A stretch of DNA of 64,000 nucleotides from Bathymodiolus brooksi (Eukaryota; Mollusca; Bivalvia; Mytilida; Modiolidae). Position 1 is the stretch's first letter, and every line of letters begins with the position of its first letter. The DNA lies in the NCBI GenBank assembly GCA_963680875.1, contig OY804589.1, positions 744,001 to 808,000 of the forward strand. Direction: 5' to 3'. The translations under genes were made by a program, and so were the position numbers. Below the pieces are notes generated by a model, which saw only the letters and a list, made by a program, of their open reading frames with translations, searched no databases and was not told where the DNA came from. Shown piece after piece: positions 37,750-53,200 of the stretch.

Positions 37750-40059
37750 TAAATAAGAACAAGACTACATCTACCATCATCTGTATTAAATAAGAACAAG
37801 ACTACATCTACCATCATCTGTATAAATAAGAACAAGACTACATCTACCATCATCTGTATTAAATAAGAACAAGACTACATCTACCATCATCTGTATAAAT
37901 AAGAACAAGACTACATCTACCATCATCTGTATAAATAAGAACAAGACTACATCTACCATCATCTTTATTAAATAAGAACAAGACTACATCTACCATCATC
38001 TGTATAAATAAGAACAAGACTACATCTACCATCATCTGTATAAATAAGAACAAGACTACATCTACCATCATCTTTATTAAATAAGAACAAGACTACATCT
38101 ACCATCATCTGTATTAAATAAGAACAATACTACATCTACCATCATCTGTATAAATAAGAACAAGACTACATCTACCATCATCTGTATTAAATAAGAACAA
38201 TACTACATCTACCATCATCTGTATAAATAAGAACAAGACTACATCTACCATCATCTGTATAAATAAGAACAAGACTACATCTACCATCATCTGTATAAAT
38301 AAGAACAAGACTACATCTACCATCATCTGTATTAAATAAGAACAAGACTACATCTACCATCATCTGTATAAATAAGAACAAGACTACATCTACCATCATC
38401 TGTATAAATAAGAACAAGACTACATCTACCATCATCTTTATAAATAAGAACAATACTACATCTACCATCATCTTTATAAATAAGAACAATACTACATATA
38501 CCATCATCTTTATAAATAAGAACAATACTACATCTACCATCATCTTTATTAAATAAGAACAAGACTACATCTACCATCATCTGTATTAAATAAGAACAAG
38601 ACTATATCTACTATCATCTGTATTAAATAAGAACAAGACTACATCTACCATCATCTGTATAAATAAGAACAAGACTACATCTACCATCATCTGTATAAAT
38701 AAGAACAAGACTACATCTACCATCATCTGTATTAAATAAGAACAAGACTACATCTACCATCATCTGTATAAATAAGAACAAGACTACATCTACCATCATC
38801 TGTATAAATAAGAACAAGACTACATCTACCATCAACTGTATAAATAAGAACAATACTACATCTACCATCATCTGTATTAAATAAGAACAAGACTACATCT
38901 ACCATCATCTTTATGAATAAGAACAAGACTCCATCTACCATCATCTGTATTAAATAAGAACAAGACTACATCTACCATCATCTGTATTAAATAAGAACAA
39001 GACTACATCTACCATCATCTTTATAAATAAGAACAATACTACATCTACCATCATCTGTAGAAATAAGAACAAGACTACATCTACCATCATCTTTATGAAT
39101 AAGAACAAGACTACATCTACCATCACCTGTATTAAATAAGAACAAGACTACATCTACCATCATCTGTATTAAATAAGAACAAGACTACATCTACCATCAT
39201 CTTTATAAATAAGAACAAGACTACATCTACCATCATCTGTATTAAATAAGAACAAGACTACATCTACCATCATCTGTATAAATAAGAACAAGACTACATC
39301 TACCATCATCTGTATAAATAAGAAAAAGACTACATCTACCATCATCTGTATAAAATAAGAACAAGACTACATCTACCATCATCTGTATAAATAAGAACAA
39401 GACTACATCTACCATCATCTTTATAAATAAGAACAAGACTACATCTACCATCATCTGTATTAAATAAGAACAAGACTACATCTACCATCATCTTTATTAA
39501 TAAGAACAAGACTACATCTACCATCATCTGTATTAAATAAGAACAAGACTACATCTACCATCATCTTTATAAATAAGAACAAGACTACATCTACCATCAT
39601 CTGTATAAATAAGAACAAGACTACATCTACCATCATCTGTATTAAATAAGAACAAGACTACATCTACCATCATCTTTATAAATAAGAACAAGACTACATC
39701 TACCATCATCTTTATAAATAAGAACAAGACTACATCTACCATCATCTGTATAAATAAGAACAAGACTACATCTACCATCATCTGTATTAAATAAGAAAAA
39801 GACTACATCTACCATCATCTTTATGAATAAGAACAAGACTACATCTACCATCATCTGTATTAAATAAGAACAAGACTACATCTACCATCATCTTTATAAA
39901 TAAGAACAATACTACATCTACCATCATCTTTATAAATAAGAACAATACTACATCTACCATCATCTTTATAAATAAGAACAAGACTACATCTACCATCATC
40001 TTTATAAATAAGAACAATACTACATCTACCATCATCTTTATAAATAAGAACAATACTAC

Positions 40060-43000
40060 ATCTACCATCATCTTTATAAATAAGAACAAGACTACATCTA
40101 CCATCATCTTTATTAATAAGAACAATACTACATCTACCATCATCTTTATAAATAAGAACAATACTACATCTACCATCATCTGTATTAAATAAGAACAATA
40201 CTACATCTACCATCATCTGTATTAAATAAGAACAAGACTACATCTACCATCATCTTTATAAATAAGAATAATACTACATCTACCATCATCTTTATAAATA
40301 AGAACAATACTACATCTACCATCATCTTTATAAATAAGAACAAGACTACATCTACCATCATCTTTATAAATAAGAACAATACTACATCTACCATCATCTT
40401 TATAAATAAGAACAATACTACATCTACCATCATCTGTATTAAATAAAAACAAGATTACATCTACCATCATCTGTATAAATAAGAACAATACTACATCTAC
40501 CATCATCTGTATTAAATAAGAACAAGACTACATCTACCATCATCTGTATAAATAAGAACAAGACTACATCTACCATCATCTGTATAAATAAGAACAAGAC
40601 TACATCTACCATCATCTTTATTAAATAAGAACAAGACTACATCTACCATCATCTGTATAAATAAGAACAAGACTACATCTACCATCATCTGTATAAATAA
40701 GAACAAGACTACATCTACCATCATCTTTATTAAATAAGAACAAAACTACATCTACCATCATCTGTATTAAATAAGAACAATACTACATCTACCATCATCT
40801 GTATAAATAAGAACAAGACTACATCTACCATCATCTGTATTAAATAAGAACAATACTACATCTACCATCATCTGTATAAATAAGAACAAGACTACATCTA
40901 CCATCATCTGTATAAATAAGAACAAGACTACATCTACCATCATCTGTATAAATACGAACAAGACTACATCTACCATCATCTGTATTAAATAAGAACAAGA
41001 CTACATCTACCATCATCTGTATAAATAAGAACAAGACAACATCTACCATCATCTGTATAAATAAGAACAAGACTACATCTACCATCATCTGTATTAAATA
41101 AGAACAAGATTACATCTACCATCATCTGTATTAAATAAGAACAAGACTACATCTACCATCATCTGTATAAATAAGAACAAGACTACATCTACCATCATCT
41201 TTATAAATAAGAACAATACTACATCTACCATCATCTTCATAAATAAGAACAATACTACATCTACCATCATCTTTATAAATAAGAACAATACTACATCTAC
41301 CATCATCTTTATTAAATAAGAACAAGACTACATCTACCATCATCTGTATTAAATAAGAACAAGACTACATCTACTATCATCTGTATTAAATAAGAACAAG
41401 ACTACATCTACCATCATCTGTATAAATAAGAACAAGACTACATCTACCATCATCTGTATAAATAAGAACAAGACTACATCTACCATCATCTGTATTAAAT
41501 AAGAACAAGACTACATCTACCATCATCTGTATTAAATAAGAACAAGACTACATCTACCATCATCTTTATAAATAAGAACAATACTACATCTACCATCATC
41601 TTTATAAATAAGAACAAGACTACATCTACCATCATCTTTATTAATAAGAACAATACTACATCTACCATCATCTTTATAAATAAGAACAATACTACATCTA
41701 CCATCATCTGTATTAAATAAGAACAATACTACATCTACCATCATCTGTATTAAATAAGAACAAGACTACATCTACCATCATCTTTATAAATAAGAATAAT
41801 ACTACATCTACCATCATCTTTATAAATAAGAACAATACTACATCTACCATCATCTTTATAAATAAGAACAAGACTACATCTACCATCATCTTTATAAATA
41901 AGAACAATACTACATCTACCATCATCTTTATAAATAAGAACAATACTACATCTACCATCATCTGTATTAAATAAAAACAAGATTACATCTACCATCATCT
42001 GTATAAATAAGAACAATACTACATCTACCATCATCTGTATTAAATAAGAACAAGACTACATCTACCATCATCTGTATAAATAAGAACAAGACTACATCTA
42101 CCATCATCTGTATAAATAAGAACAAGACTACATCTACCATCATCTTTATTAAATAAGAACAAGACTACATCTACCATCATCTGTATAAATAAGAACAAGA
42201 CTACATCTACCATCATCTGTATAAATAAGAACAAGACTACATCTACCATCATCTTTATTAAATAAGAACAAAACTACATCTACCATCATCTGTATTAAAT
42301 AAGAACAATACTACATCTACCATCATCTGTATAAATAAGAACAAGACTACATCTACCATCATCTGTATTAAATAAGAACAATACTACATCTACCATCATC
42401 TGTATAAATAAGAACAAGACTACATCTACCATCATCTGTATAAATAAGAACAAGACTACATCTACCATCATCTGTATAAATACGAACAAGACTACATCTA
42501 CCATCATCTGTATTAAATAAGAACAAGACTACATCTACCATCATCTGTATAAATAAGAACAAGACAACATCTACCATCATCTGTATAAATAAGAACAAGA
42601 CTACATCTACCATCATCTGTATTAAATAAGAACAAGATTACATCTACCATCATCTGTATTAAATAAGAACAAGACTACATCTACCATCATCTGTATAAAT
42701 AAGAACAAGACTACATCTACCATCATCTTTATAAATAAGAACAATACTACATCTACCATCATCTTCATAAATAAGAACAATACTACATCTACCATCATCT
42801 TTATAAATAAGAACAATACTACATCTACCATCATCTTTATTAAATAAGAACAAGACTACATCTACCATCATCTGTATTAAATAAGAACAAGACTACATCT
42901 ACTATCATCTGTATTAAATAAGAACAAGACTACATCTACCATCATCTGTATAAATAAGAACAAGACTACATCTACCATCATCTGTATAAATAAGAACAAG

Positions 43001-43115
43001 ACTACATCTACCATCATCTGTATTAAATAAGAACAAGACTACATCTACCATCATCTGTATTAAATAAGAACAAGACTACATCTACCATCATCTTTATAAA
43101 TAAGAACAAGACTAC
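40060..43115. repeat. Satellite B tandem block duplication, 1528 bp
   Basis: The order of 36- and 37-bp units and of their point variants between about 40060 and 41585 is repeated between about 41588 and 43115. For example, the 37-bp unit at 41126 has its partner at 42654. Rare variants such as AATACGAACAAG (near 40952 and 42480) and AAGACAACATC (near 41034 and 42562) recur at the same 1528-bp shift. Edges were judged by eye. Confidence 0.8.
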
Positions 43116-46100
43116 ATCTACCATCATCTGTATAAATAAGAACAATACTACATCTACCATCATCTGTATTAAATAAGAACAAGACTACATCTACCATCAT
43201 CTGTATAAATAAGAACAAGACTACATCTACCATCATCTGTATAAATAAGAACAAGACTACATCTACCATCACCTGTATAAATAAGAACAATACTACATCT
43301 ACCATCATCTGTATTAAATAAGAACAAGACTACATCTACCATCATCTTTATGAATAAGAACAAGACTACATCTACCATCATCTGTATAAATAAGAACAAG
43401 ACTACATCTACCATCATCTGTATTAAATAAGAACAAGACTACATCTACCATCATCTGTATTAAATAAGAACAAGACTACATCTACCATCATCTTTATAAA
43501 TAAGAACAATACTACATCTACCATCATCTGTATAAATAAGAACAAGACTACATCTACCATCATCTTTATGAATATAAACAAGACTACATCTACCATCATC
43601 TGTATTAAATAAGAACAAGACTACATCTACCATCATCTGTATTAAATAAGAACAAGACTACATCTACCATCATCTTTATAAATAAGAACAAGACTACATC
43701 TACCATCATCTGTATTAAATAAGAACAAGACTACATCTACCATCATCTGTATAAATAAGAACAAGACTACATCTACCATCATCTGTATTAAATAAGAACA
43801 AGACTACATCTACCATCATCTGTATTAAATAAGAACAAGACTACATCTACCATCATCTTTATAAATAAGAACAAGACTACATCTACCATCATCTGTATAC
43901 AATAAGAAAAAGACTACATCTACCATCATCTTTATGAATAAGAACAAGACTACATCTACCATCATCTGTATTAAATAAGAACAAGACTACATCTACCATC
44001 ATCTTTATAAATAAGAACAAGACTACATCTACCATCATCTGTATAAATAAGAACAAGACTACATCTACCATCATCTGTATTAAATAAGAACAAGACTACA
44101 TCTACCATCATCTTTATAAATATGAACAAGACTACATCTACCATCATCTTTATAAATAAGAACAATACTACATCTACCATCATCTTTATAAATAAGAACA
44201 ATACTACATCTACCATCATCTGTATTAAATAAGAACAATACTACATCTACCATCATCTTTATAAATAAGAACAAGACTACATCTACCATTATCTTTATAA
44301 ATAAGAACAATACTACATCTACCATCATCTTTATAAATAAGAACAATACTACATCTACCATCATCTTTATAAATAAGAACAAGACTACATCTACCATCAT
44401 CTTTATTAAAAAGAACAATACTACATCTACCATCATCTGTATTAAATAAGAACAAGACTACATCTACCATCATCTGTATTAAATAAGAACAAGACTACAT
44501 CTACCATCATCTGTATTAAATAAGAACAAGACTACATCTACCATCATCTTTATAAATAAGAACAATACTATATCTACCATCATCTGTATAAATAAGAACA
44601 AGACTACATCTACCATCATCTTTATGAATAAGAACAAGACTACATCTACCATCATCTGTATTAAATAAGAACAAGACTACATCTACCATCATCTTTATAA
44701 ATAAGAACAAGACTACATCTACCATCATCTGTATTAAATAAGAACAAGACTACATCTACCATCATCTGTATAAATAAGAACAAGACTACATCTACCATCA
44801 TCTGTATAAATAAGAAAAAGACTACATCTACCATCATCTGTATTAAATAAGAACAAGACTACATCTACCATCATCTGTATTAAATAAGAACAAGACTACA
44901 TCTACCATCATCTTTATAAATAAGAACAATACTACATCTACCATCATCTGTATTAAATAAGAACAATACTACATCTACCATCATCTGTATTAAATAAGAA
45001 CAAGACTACATCTACCATCATCTTTATAAATAAGAACAATACTACATCTACCATCATCTGTATAAATAAGAACAATACTACATCTACCATCATCTTTATA
45101 AATAAGAACAAGACTACATCTACCATCATCTTTATAAATAAGAACAATACTACATCTACCATCATCTTTATAAATAAGAACAATACTACATCTACCATCA
45201 TCTGTATTAAATAAGAACAATACTACATCTACCATCATCTTTATAAATAAGAACAAGACTACATCTACCATCATCTTTATAAATAAGAACAATACTACAT
45301 CTACCATCATCTTTATAAATAAGAACAATACTACATCTACCATCATCTTTATAAATAAGAACAAGACTACATCTACCATCATCTTTATTAAAAAGAACAA
45401 TACTACATCTACCATCATCTGTATTAAATAAGAACAAGACTACATCTACCATCATCTGTATAAATAAGAACAAGACTACATCTACCATCATCTTTATAAA
45501 TAAGAACAATACTACATCTACCATCATCTTCATAAATAAGAACAATACTACATCTACCATCATCTTTATAAATAAGAACAATACTACATCTACCATCATC
45601 TTTATTAAATAAGAACAAGACTACATCTACCATCATCTGTATTAAATAAGAACAAGACTACATCTACTATCATCTGTATTAAATAAGAACAAGACTACAT
45701 CTACCATCATCTGTATAAATAAGAACAAGACTACATCTACCATCATCTGTATAAATAAGAACAAGACTACATCTACCATCATCTGTATTAAATAAGAACA
45801 AGACTACATCTACCATCATCTGTATTAAATAAGAACAAGACTACATCTACCATCATCTTTATAAATAAGAACAATACTACATCTACCATCATCTTTATAA
45901 ATAAGAACAAGACTACATCTACCATCATCTTTATTAATAAGAACAATACTACATCTACCATCATCTTTATAAATAAGAACAATACTACATCTACCATCAT
46001 CTGTATTAAATAAGAACAATACTACATCTACCATCATCTGTATTAAATAAGAACAAGACTACATCTACCATCATCTTTATAAATAAGAATAATACTACAT

Positions 46101-49100
46101 CTACCATCATCTTTATAAATAAGAACAATACTACATCTACCATCATCTTTATAAATAAGAACAAGACTACATCTACCATCATCTTTATAAATAAGAACAA
46201 TACTACATCTACCATCATCTTTATAAATAAGAACAATACTACATCTACCATCATCTGTATTAAATAAAAACAAGATTACATCTACCATCATCTGTATAAA
46301 TAAGAACAATACTACATCTACCATCATCTGTATTAAATAAGAACAAGACTACATCTACCATCATCTGTATAAATAAGAACAAGACTACATCTACCATCAT
46401 CTGTATAAATAAGAACAAGACTACATCTACCATCATCTGTATTAAATAAGAACAAGACTACATCTACCATCATCTGTATAAATAAGAACAAGACTACATC
46501 TACCATCATCTGTATAAATAAGAACAAGACTACATCTACCATCATCTTTATTAAATAAGAACAAAACTACATCTACCATCATCTGTATTAAATAAGAACA
46601 ATACTACATCTACCATCATCTGTATAAATAAGAACAAGACTACATCTACCATCATCTGTATTAAATAAGAACAATACTACATCTACCATCATCTGTATAA
46701 ATAAGAACAAGACTACATCTACCATCATCTGTATAAATAAGAACAAGACTACATCTACCATCATCTGTATAAATACGAACAAGACTACATCTACCATCAT
46801 CTGTATTAAATAAGAACAAGACTACATCTACCATCATCTGTATAAATAAGAACAAGACAACATCTACCATCATCTGTATAAATAAGAACAAGACTACATC
46901 TACCATCATCTGTATTAAATAAGAACAAGATTACATCTACCATCATCTGTATTAAATAAGAACAAGACTACATCTACCATCATCTGTATAAATAAGAACA
47001 AGACTACATCTACCATCATCTTTATAAATAAGAACAATACTACATCTACCATCATCTTCATAAATAAGAACAATACTACATCTACCATCATCTTTATAAA
47101 TAAGAACAATACTACATCTACCATCATCTTTATTAAATAAGAACAAGACTACATCTACCATCATCTGTATTAAATAAGAACAAGACTACATCTACTATCA
47201 TCTGTATTAAATAAGAACAAGACTACATCTACCATCATCTGTATAAATAAGAACAAGACTACATCTACCATCATCTGTATAAATAAGAACAAGACTACAT
47301 CTACCATCATCTGTATTAAATAAGAACAAGACTACATCTACCATCATCTGTATTAAATAAGAACAAGACTACATCTACCATCATCTTTATAAATAAGAAC
47401 AAGACTACATCTACCATCATCTGTATAAATAAGAACAATACTACATCTACCATCATCTGTATTAAATAAGAACAAGACTACATCTACCATCATCTGTATA
47501 AATAAGAACAAGACTACATCTACCATCATCTGTATAAATAAGAACAAGACTACATCTACCATCACCTGTATAAATAAGAACAATACTACATCTACCATCA
47601 TCTGTATTAAATAAGAACAAGACTACATCTACCATCATCTTTATGAATAAGAACAAGACTACATCTACCATCATCTGTATAAATAAGAACAAGACTACAT
47701 CTACCATCATCTGTATTAAATAAGAACAAGACTACATCTACCATCATCTGTATTAAATAAGAACAAGACTACATCTACCATCATCTTTATAAATAAGAAC
47801 AATACTACATCTACCATCATCTGTATAAATAAGAACAAGACTACATCTACCATCATCTTTATGAATATAAACAAGACTACATCTACCATCATCTGTATTA
47901 AATAAGAACAAGACTACATCTACCATCATCTGTATTAAATAAGAACAAGACTACATCTACCATCATCTTTATAAATAAGAACAAGACTACATCTACCATC
48001 ATCTGTATTAAATAAGAACAAGACTACATCTACCATCATCTGTATAAATAAGAACAAGACTACATCTACCATCATCTGTATTAAATAAGAACAAGACTAC
48101 ATCTACCATCATCTGTATTAAATAAGAACAAGACTACATCTACCATCATCTTTATAAATAAGAACAAGACTACATCTACCATCATCTGTATACAATAAGA
48201 AAAAGACTACATCTACCATCATCTTTATGAATAAGAACAAGACTACATCTACCATCATCTGTATTAAATAAGAACAAGACTACATCTACCATCATCTTTA
48301 TAAATAAGAACAAGACTACATCTACCATCATCTGTATAAATAAGAACAAGACTACATCTACCATCATCTGTATTAAATAAGAACAAGACTACATCTACCA
48401 TCATCTTTATAAATATGAACAAGACTACATCTACCATCATCTTTATAAATAAGAACAATACTACATCTACCATCATCTTTATAAATAAGAACAATACTAC
48501 ATCTACCATCATCTGTATTAAATAAGAACAATACTACATCTACCATCATCTTTATAAATAAGAACAAGACTACATCTACCATCATCTTTATAAATAAGAA
48601 CAATACTACATCTACCATCATCTTTATAAATAAGAACAATACTACATCTACCATCATCTTTATAAATAAGAACAAGACTACATCTACCATCATCTTTATT
48701 AAAAAGAACAATACTACATCTACCATCATCTGTATTAAATAAGAACAAGACTACATCTACCATCATCTGTATTAAATAAGAACAAGACTACATCTACCAT
48801 CATCTGTATTAAATAAGAACAAGACTACATCTACCATCATCTTTATAAATAAGAACAATACTATATCTACCATCATCTGTATAAATAAGAACAAGACTAC
48901 ATCTACCATCATCTTTATGAATAAGAACAAGACTACATCTACCATCATCTGTATTAAATAAGAACAAGACTACATCTACCATCATCTTTATAAATAAGAA
49001 CAAGACTACATCTACCATCATCTGTATTAAATAAGAACAAGACTACATCTACCATCATCTGTATAAATAAGAACAAGACTACATCTACCATCATCTGTAT

Positions 49101-49713
49101 AAATAAGAAAAAGACTACATCTACCATCATCTGTATTAAATAAGAACAAGACTACATCTACCATCATCTGTATTAAATAAGAACAAGACTACATCTACCA
49201 TCATCTTTATAAATAAGAACAATACTACATCTACCATCATCTGTATTAAATAAGAACAATACTACATCTACCATCATCTGTATTAAATAAGAACAAGACT
49301 ACATCTACCATCATCTTTATAAATAAGAACAATACTACATCTACCATCATCTGTATAAATAAGAACAATACTACATCTACCATCATCTTTATAAATAAGA
49401 ACAAGACTACATCTACCATCATCTTTATAAATAAGAACAATACTACATCTACCATCATCTTTATAAATAAGAACAATACTACATCTACCATCATCTGTAT
49501 TAAATAAGAACAATACTACATCTACCATCATCTTTATAAATAAGAACAAGACTACATCTACCATCATCTTTATAAATAAGAACAATACTACATCTACCAT
49601 CATCTTTATAAATAAGAACAAGACTACATCTACCATCATCTTTATTAAAAAGAACAATACTACATCTACCATCATCTGTATTAAATAAGAACAAGACTAC
49701 ATCTACCATCATC
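41126..49713. repeat. Satellite B tandem block duplication, 4293 bp, two copies
   Basis: A block of about 4.3 kb (41126-45418) is followed directly by a second copy (from 45419). Matched landmarks include 41126 and 45419, the TATACAATAAGAAAAAG variant near 43897 and 48190, and AATATGAACAAG near 44118 and 48411. Copies differ at few positions. Near 49500-49680 the second copy has lost one 36-bp unit. The block contains the second 1528-bp unit, so the amplifications are nested. Confidence 0.8.
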
Positions 49714-50000
49714 TGTATAAATAAGAACAAGACTACATCTACCATCATCTTTATAAATAAGAACAATACTACATCTACCATCATCTTTATAAATAAGAAC
49801 AATACTACATCTACCATCATCTGTATAAATAAGAACAAGACTACATCTACCATCATCTGTATAAAATAAGAACAAGACTACATCTACCATCATCTGTATA
49901 AATAAGAACAAGACTACATCTACCATCATCTTTATAAATAAGAACAAGACTACATCTACCATCATCTGTATTAAATAAGAACAAGACTACATCTACCATC

Positions 50001-50200
50001 NNNNNNNNNNNNNNNNNNNNNNNNNNNNNNNNNNNNNNNNNNNNNNNNNNNNNNNNNNNNNNNNNNNNNNNNNNNNNNNNNNNNNNNNNNNNNNNNNNNN
50101 NNNNNNNNNNNNNNNNNNNNNNNNNNNNNNNNNNNNNNNNNNNNNNNNNNNNNNNNNNNNNNNNNNNNNNNNNNNNNNNNNNNNNNNNNNNNNNNNNNNN
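50001..50200. other. Assembly gap, 200 N
   Basis: Exactly 200 undetermined bases lie inside satellite B. A round number like this is usually a placeholder inserted at scaffolding, so the true length is unknown and may be much larger. The gap lies just past the second copy of the 4293-bp duplication, a place where assemblers commonly fail. Open frames that appear to cross it are meaningless. Confidence 0.97.
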
Positions 50201-50280
50201 ATCTTTATGAATAAGAACAAGACTACATCTACCATCATCTGTATTAAATAAGAACAAGACTACATCTACCATCATCTTTA

Positions 50281-53200
50281 TAAATAAGAACAAGACTACA
50301 TCTACCATCATCTGTATAAATAAGAACAAGACTACATCTACCATCATCTGTATTAAATAAGAACAAGACTACATCTACCATCATCTTTATAAATAAGAAC
50401 AAGACTACATCTACCATCATCTTTATAAATAAGAACAAGACTACATCTACCATCATCTGTATAAATAAGAACAAGACTACATCTACCATCATCTGTATTA
50501 AATAAGAAAAAGACTACATCTACCATCATCTTTATGAATAAGAACAAGACTACATCTACCATCATCTGTATTAAATAAGAACAAGACTACATCTACCATC
50601 ATCTTTATAAATAAGAACAATACTACATCTACCATCATCTTTATAAATAAGAACAATACTACATCTACCATCATCTTTATAAATAAGAACAAGACTATAT
50701 CTACCATCATCTTTATAAATAAGAACAATACTACATCTACCATCATCTTTATAAATAAGAACAATACTACATCTACCATCATCTTTATAAATAAGAACAA
50801 GACTACATCTACCATCATCTTTATTAATAAGAACAATACTACATCTACCATCATCTTTATAAATAAGAACAATACTACATCTACCATCATCTGTATTAAA
50901 TAAGAACAATACTACATCTACCATCATCTGTATTAAATAAGAACAAGACTACATCTACCATCATCTTTATAAATAAGAATAATACTACATCTACCATCAT
51001 CTTTATAAATAAGAACAATACTACATCTACCATTATCTTTATAAATAAGAACAAGACTACATCTACCATCATCTTTATAAATAAGAACAATACTACATCT
51101 ACCATCATCTTTATAAATAAGAACAATACTACATCTACCATCATCTGTATTAAATAAGAACAATACTACATCTACCATCATCTTTATAAATAAGAACAAG
51201 ACTACATCTACCATCATCTTTATAAATAAGAACAATACTACATCTACCATCATCTTTATAAATAAGAACAATACTACATCTACCATCATCTGTATTAAAT
51301 AAAAACAAGATTACATCTACCATCATCTGTATAAATAAGAACAAAACTACATTTACCATCATCTGTATTAAATAAGAACAAGACTACATCTACCATCATC
51401 TGTATAAATAAGAACAAGACTACATCTACCATCATCTGTATAAATAAGAACAAGACTACATCTACCATCATCTTTATTAAATAAGAACAAGACTACATCT
51501 ACCATCATCTGTATAAATAAGAACAAGACTACATCTACCATCATCTGTATAAATAAGAACAAGACTACATCTACCATCATCTTTATTAAATAAGAACAAG
51601 ACTACATCTACCATCATCTGTATTAAATAAGAACAATACTACATCTACCATCATCTGTATAAATAAGAACAAGACTACATCTACCATCATCTGTATTAAA
51701 TAAGAACAATACTACATCTACCATCATCTGTATAAATAAGAACAAGACTACATCTACCATCATCTGTATAAATAAGAACAAGACTACACCTACCATCATC
51801 TGTATAAATAAGAACAAGACTACATCTACCATCATCTGTATTAAATAAGAACAAGACTACATCTACCATCATCTGTATAAATAAGAACAAGACTACATCT
51901 ACCATCATCTGTATAAATAAGAACAAGACTACATCTACCATCATCTGTATTAAATAAGAACAAGATTACATCTACCATCATCTGTATTAAATAAGAACAA
52001 GACTACATCTACCATCATCTGTATAAATAAGAACAAGACTACATCTACCATCATCTTTATAAATAAGAACAATACTACATCTACCATCATCTTTATAAAT
52101 AAGAACAATACTACATCTACCATCATCTTTATAAATAAGAACAATACTACATCTACCATCATCTTTATTAAATAAGAACAAGACTACATCTACCATCATC
52201 TGTATTAAATAAGAACAAGACTACATCTACTATCATCTGTATTAAATAAGAACAAGACTACATCTACCATCATCTGTATAAATAAGAACAAGACTACATC
52301 TACCATCATCTGTATAAATAAGAACAAGACTACATCTACCATCATCTGTATTAAATAAGAACAAGACTACATCTACCATCATCGGTATTAAATAAGAACA
52401 AGACTACATCTACCATCATCTTTATAAATAAGAACAAGACTACATCTACCATCATCTGTATAAATAAGAACAATACTACATCTACCATCATCTGTATTAA
52501 ATAAGAACAAGACTACATCTACCATCATCTGTATAAATAAGAACAAGACTACATCTACCATCATCTGTATAAATAAGAACAAGACTACATCTACCATCAC
52601 CTGTATAAATAAGAACAATACTACATCTACCATCATCTGTATTAAATAAGAACAAGACTACATCTACCATCATCTTTATGAATAAGAACAAGACTACATC
52701 TACCATCATCTGTATTAAATAAGAACAAGACTACATCTACCATCATCTGTATTAAATAAGAACAAGACTACATCTACCATCATCTTTATAAATAAGAACA
52801 ATACTACATCTACCATCATCTGTATAAATAAGAACAAGACTACATCTACCATCATCTTTATGAATATAAACAAGACTACATCTACCATCATCTGTTTTAA
52901 ATAAGAACAAGACTACATCTACCATCATCTGTATTAAATAAGAACAAGACTACATCTACCATCATCTTTATAAATAAGAACAAGACTACATCTACCATCA
53001 TCTGTATTAAATAAGAACAACAAGACTACATCTACCATCATCTGTATAAATAAGAACAAGACTACATCTACCATCATCTGTATAAATAAGAAAAAGACTA
53101 CATCTACCATCATCTGTATAAAATAAGAACAAGACTACATCTACCATCATCTGTATAAATAAGAACAAGACTACATCTACCATCATCTTAATGAATAAGA

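Larger units (their letters stand above)
37749..50000. repeat. Satellite B, first part: 36/37-bp tandem repeat
   Basis: This is a head-to-tail minisatellite whose unit reads AATAAGAACAAGACTACATC followed by TACCATCATCTGTAT. Units are 36 bp (CTGTATAAATAAG or CTTTATAAATAAG) or 37 bp (an extra T: CTGTATTAAATAAG). Other recurring variants are AACAATAC for AACAAGAC, CTTTATGAATAAG, CTTTATTAATAAG and CTTTATTAAAAAG. The unit I counted is 31% GC and 67% A+C on the plus strand. Because 36 is a multiple of three, minus-strand frames read as 12-residue repeats (MMVDVVLFLFIK or DDGRCSLVLIYT). A 37-bp unit shifts the first frame into the second, and the next one brings a stop. All these frames have lengths of 12k+10 or nearly so, and I do not regard any of them as genes. 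Confidence 0.96.
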
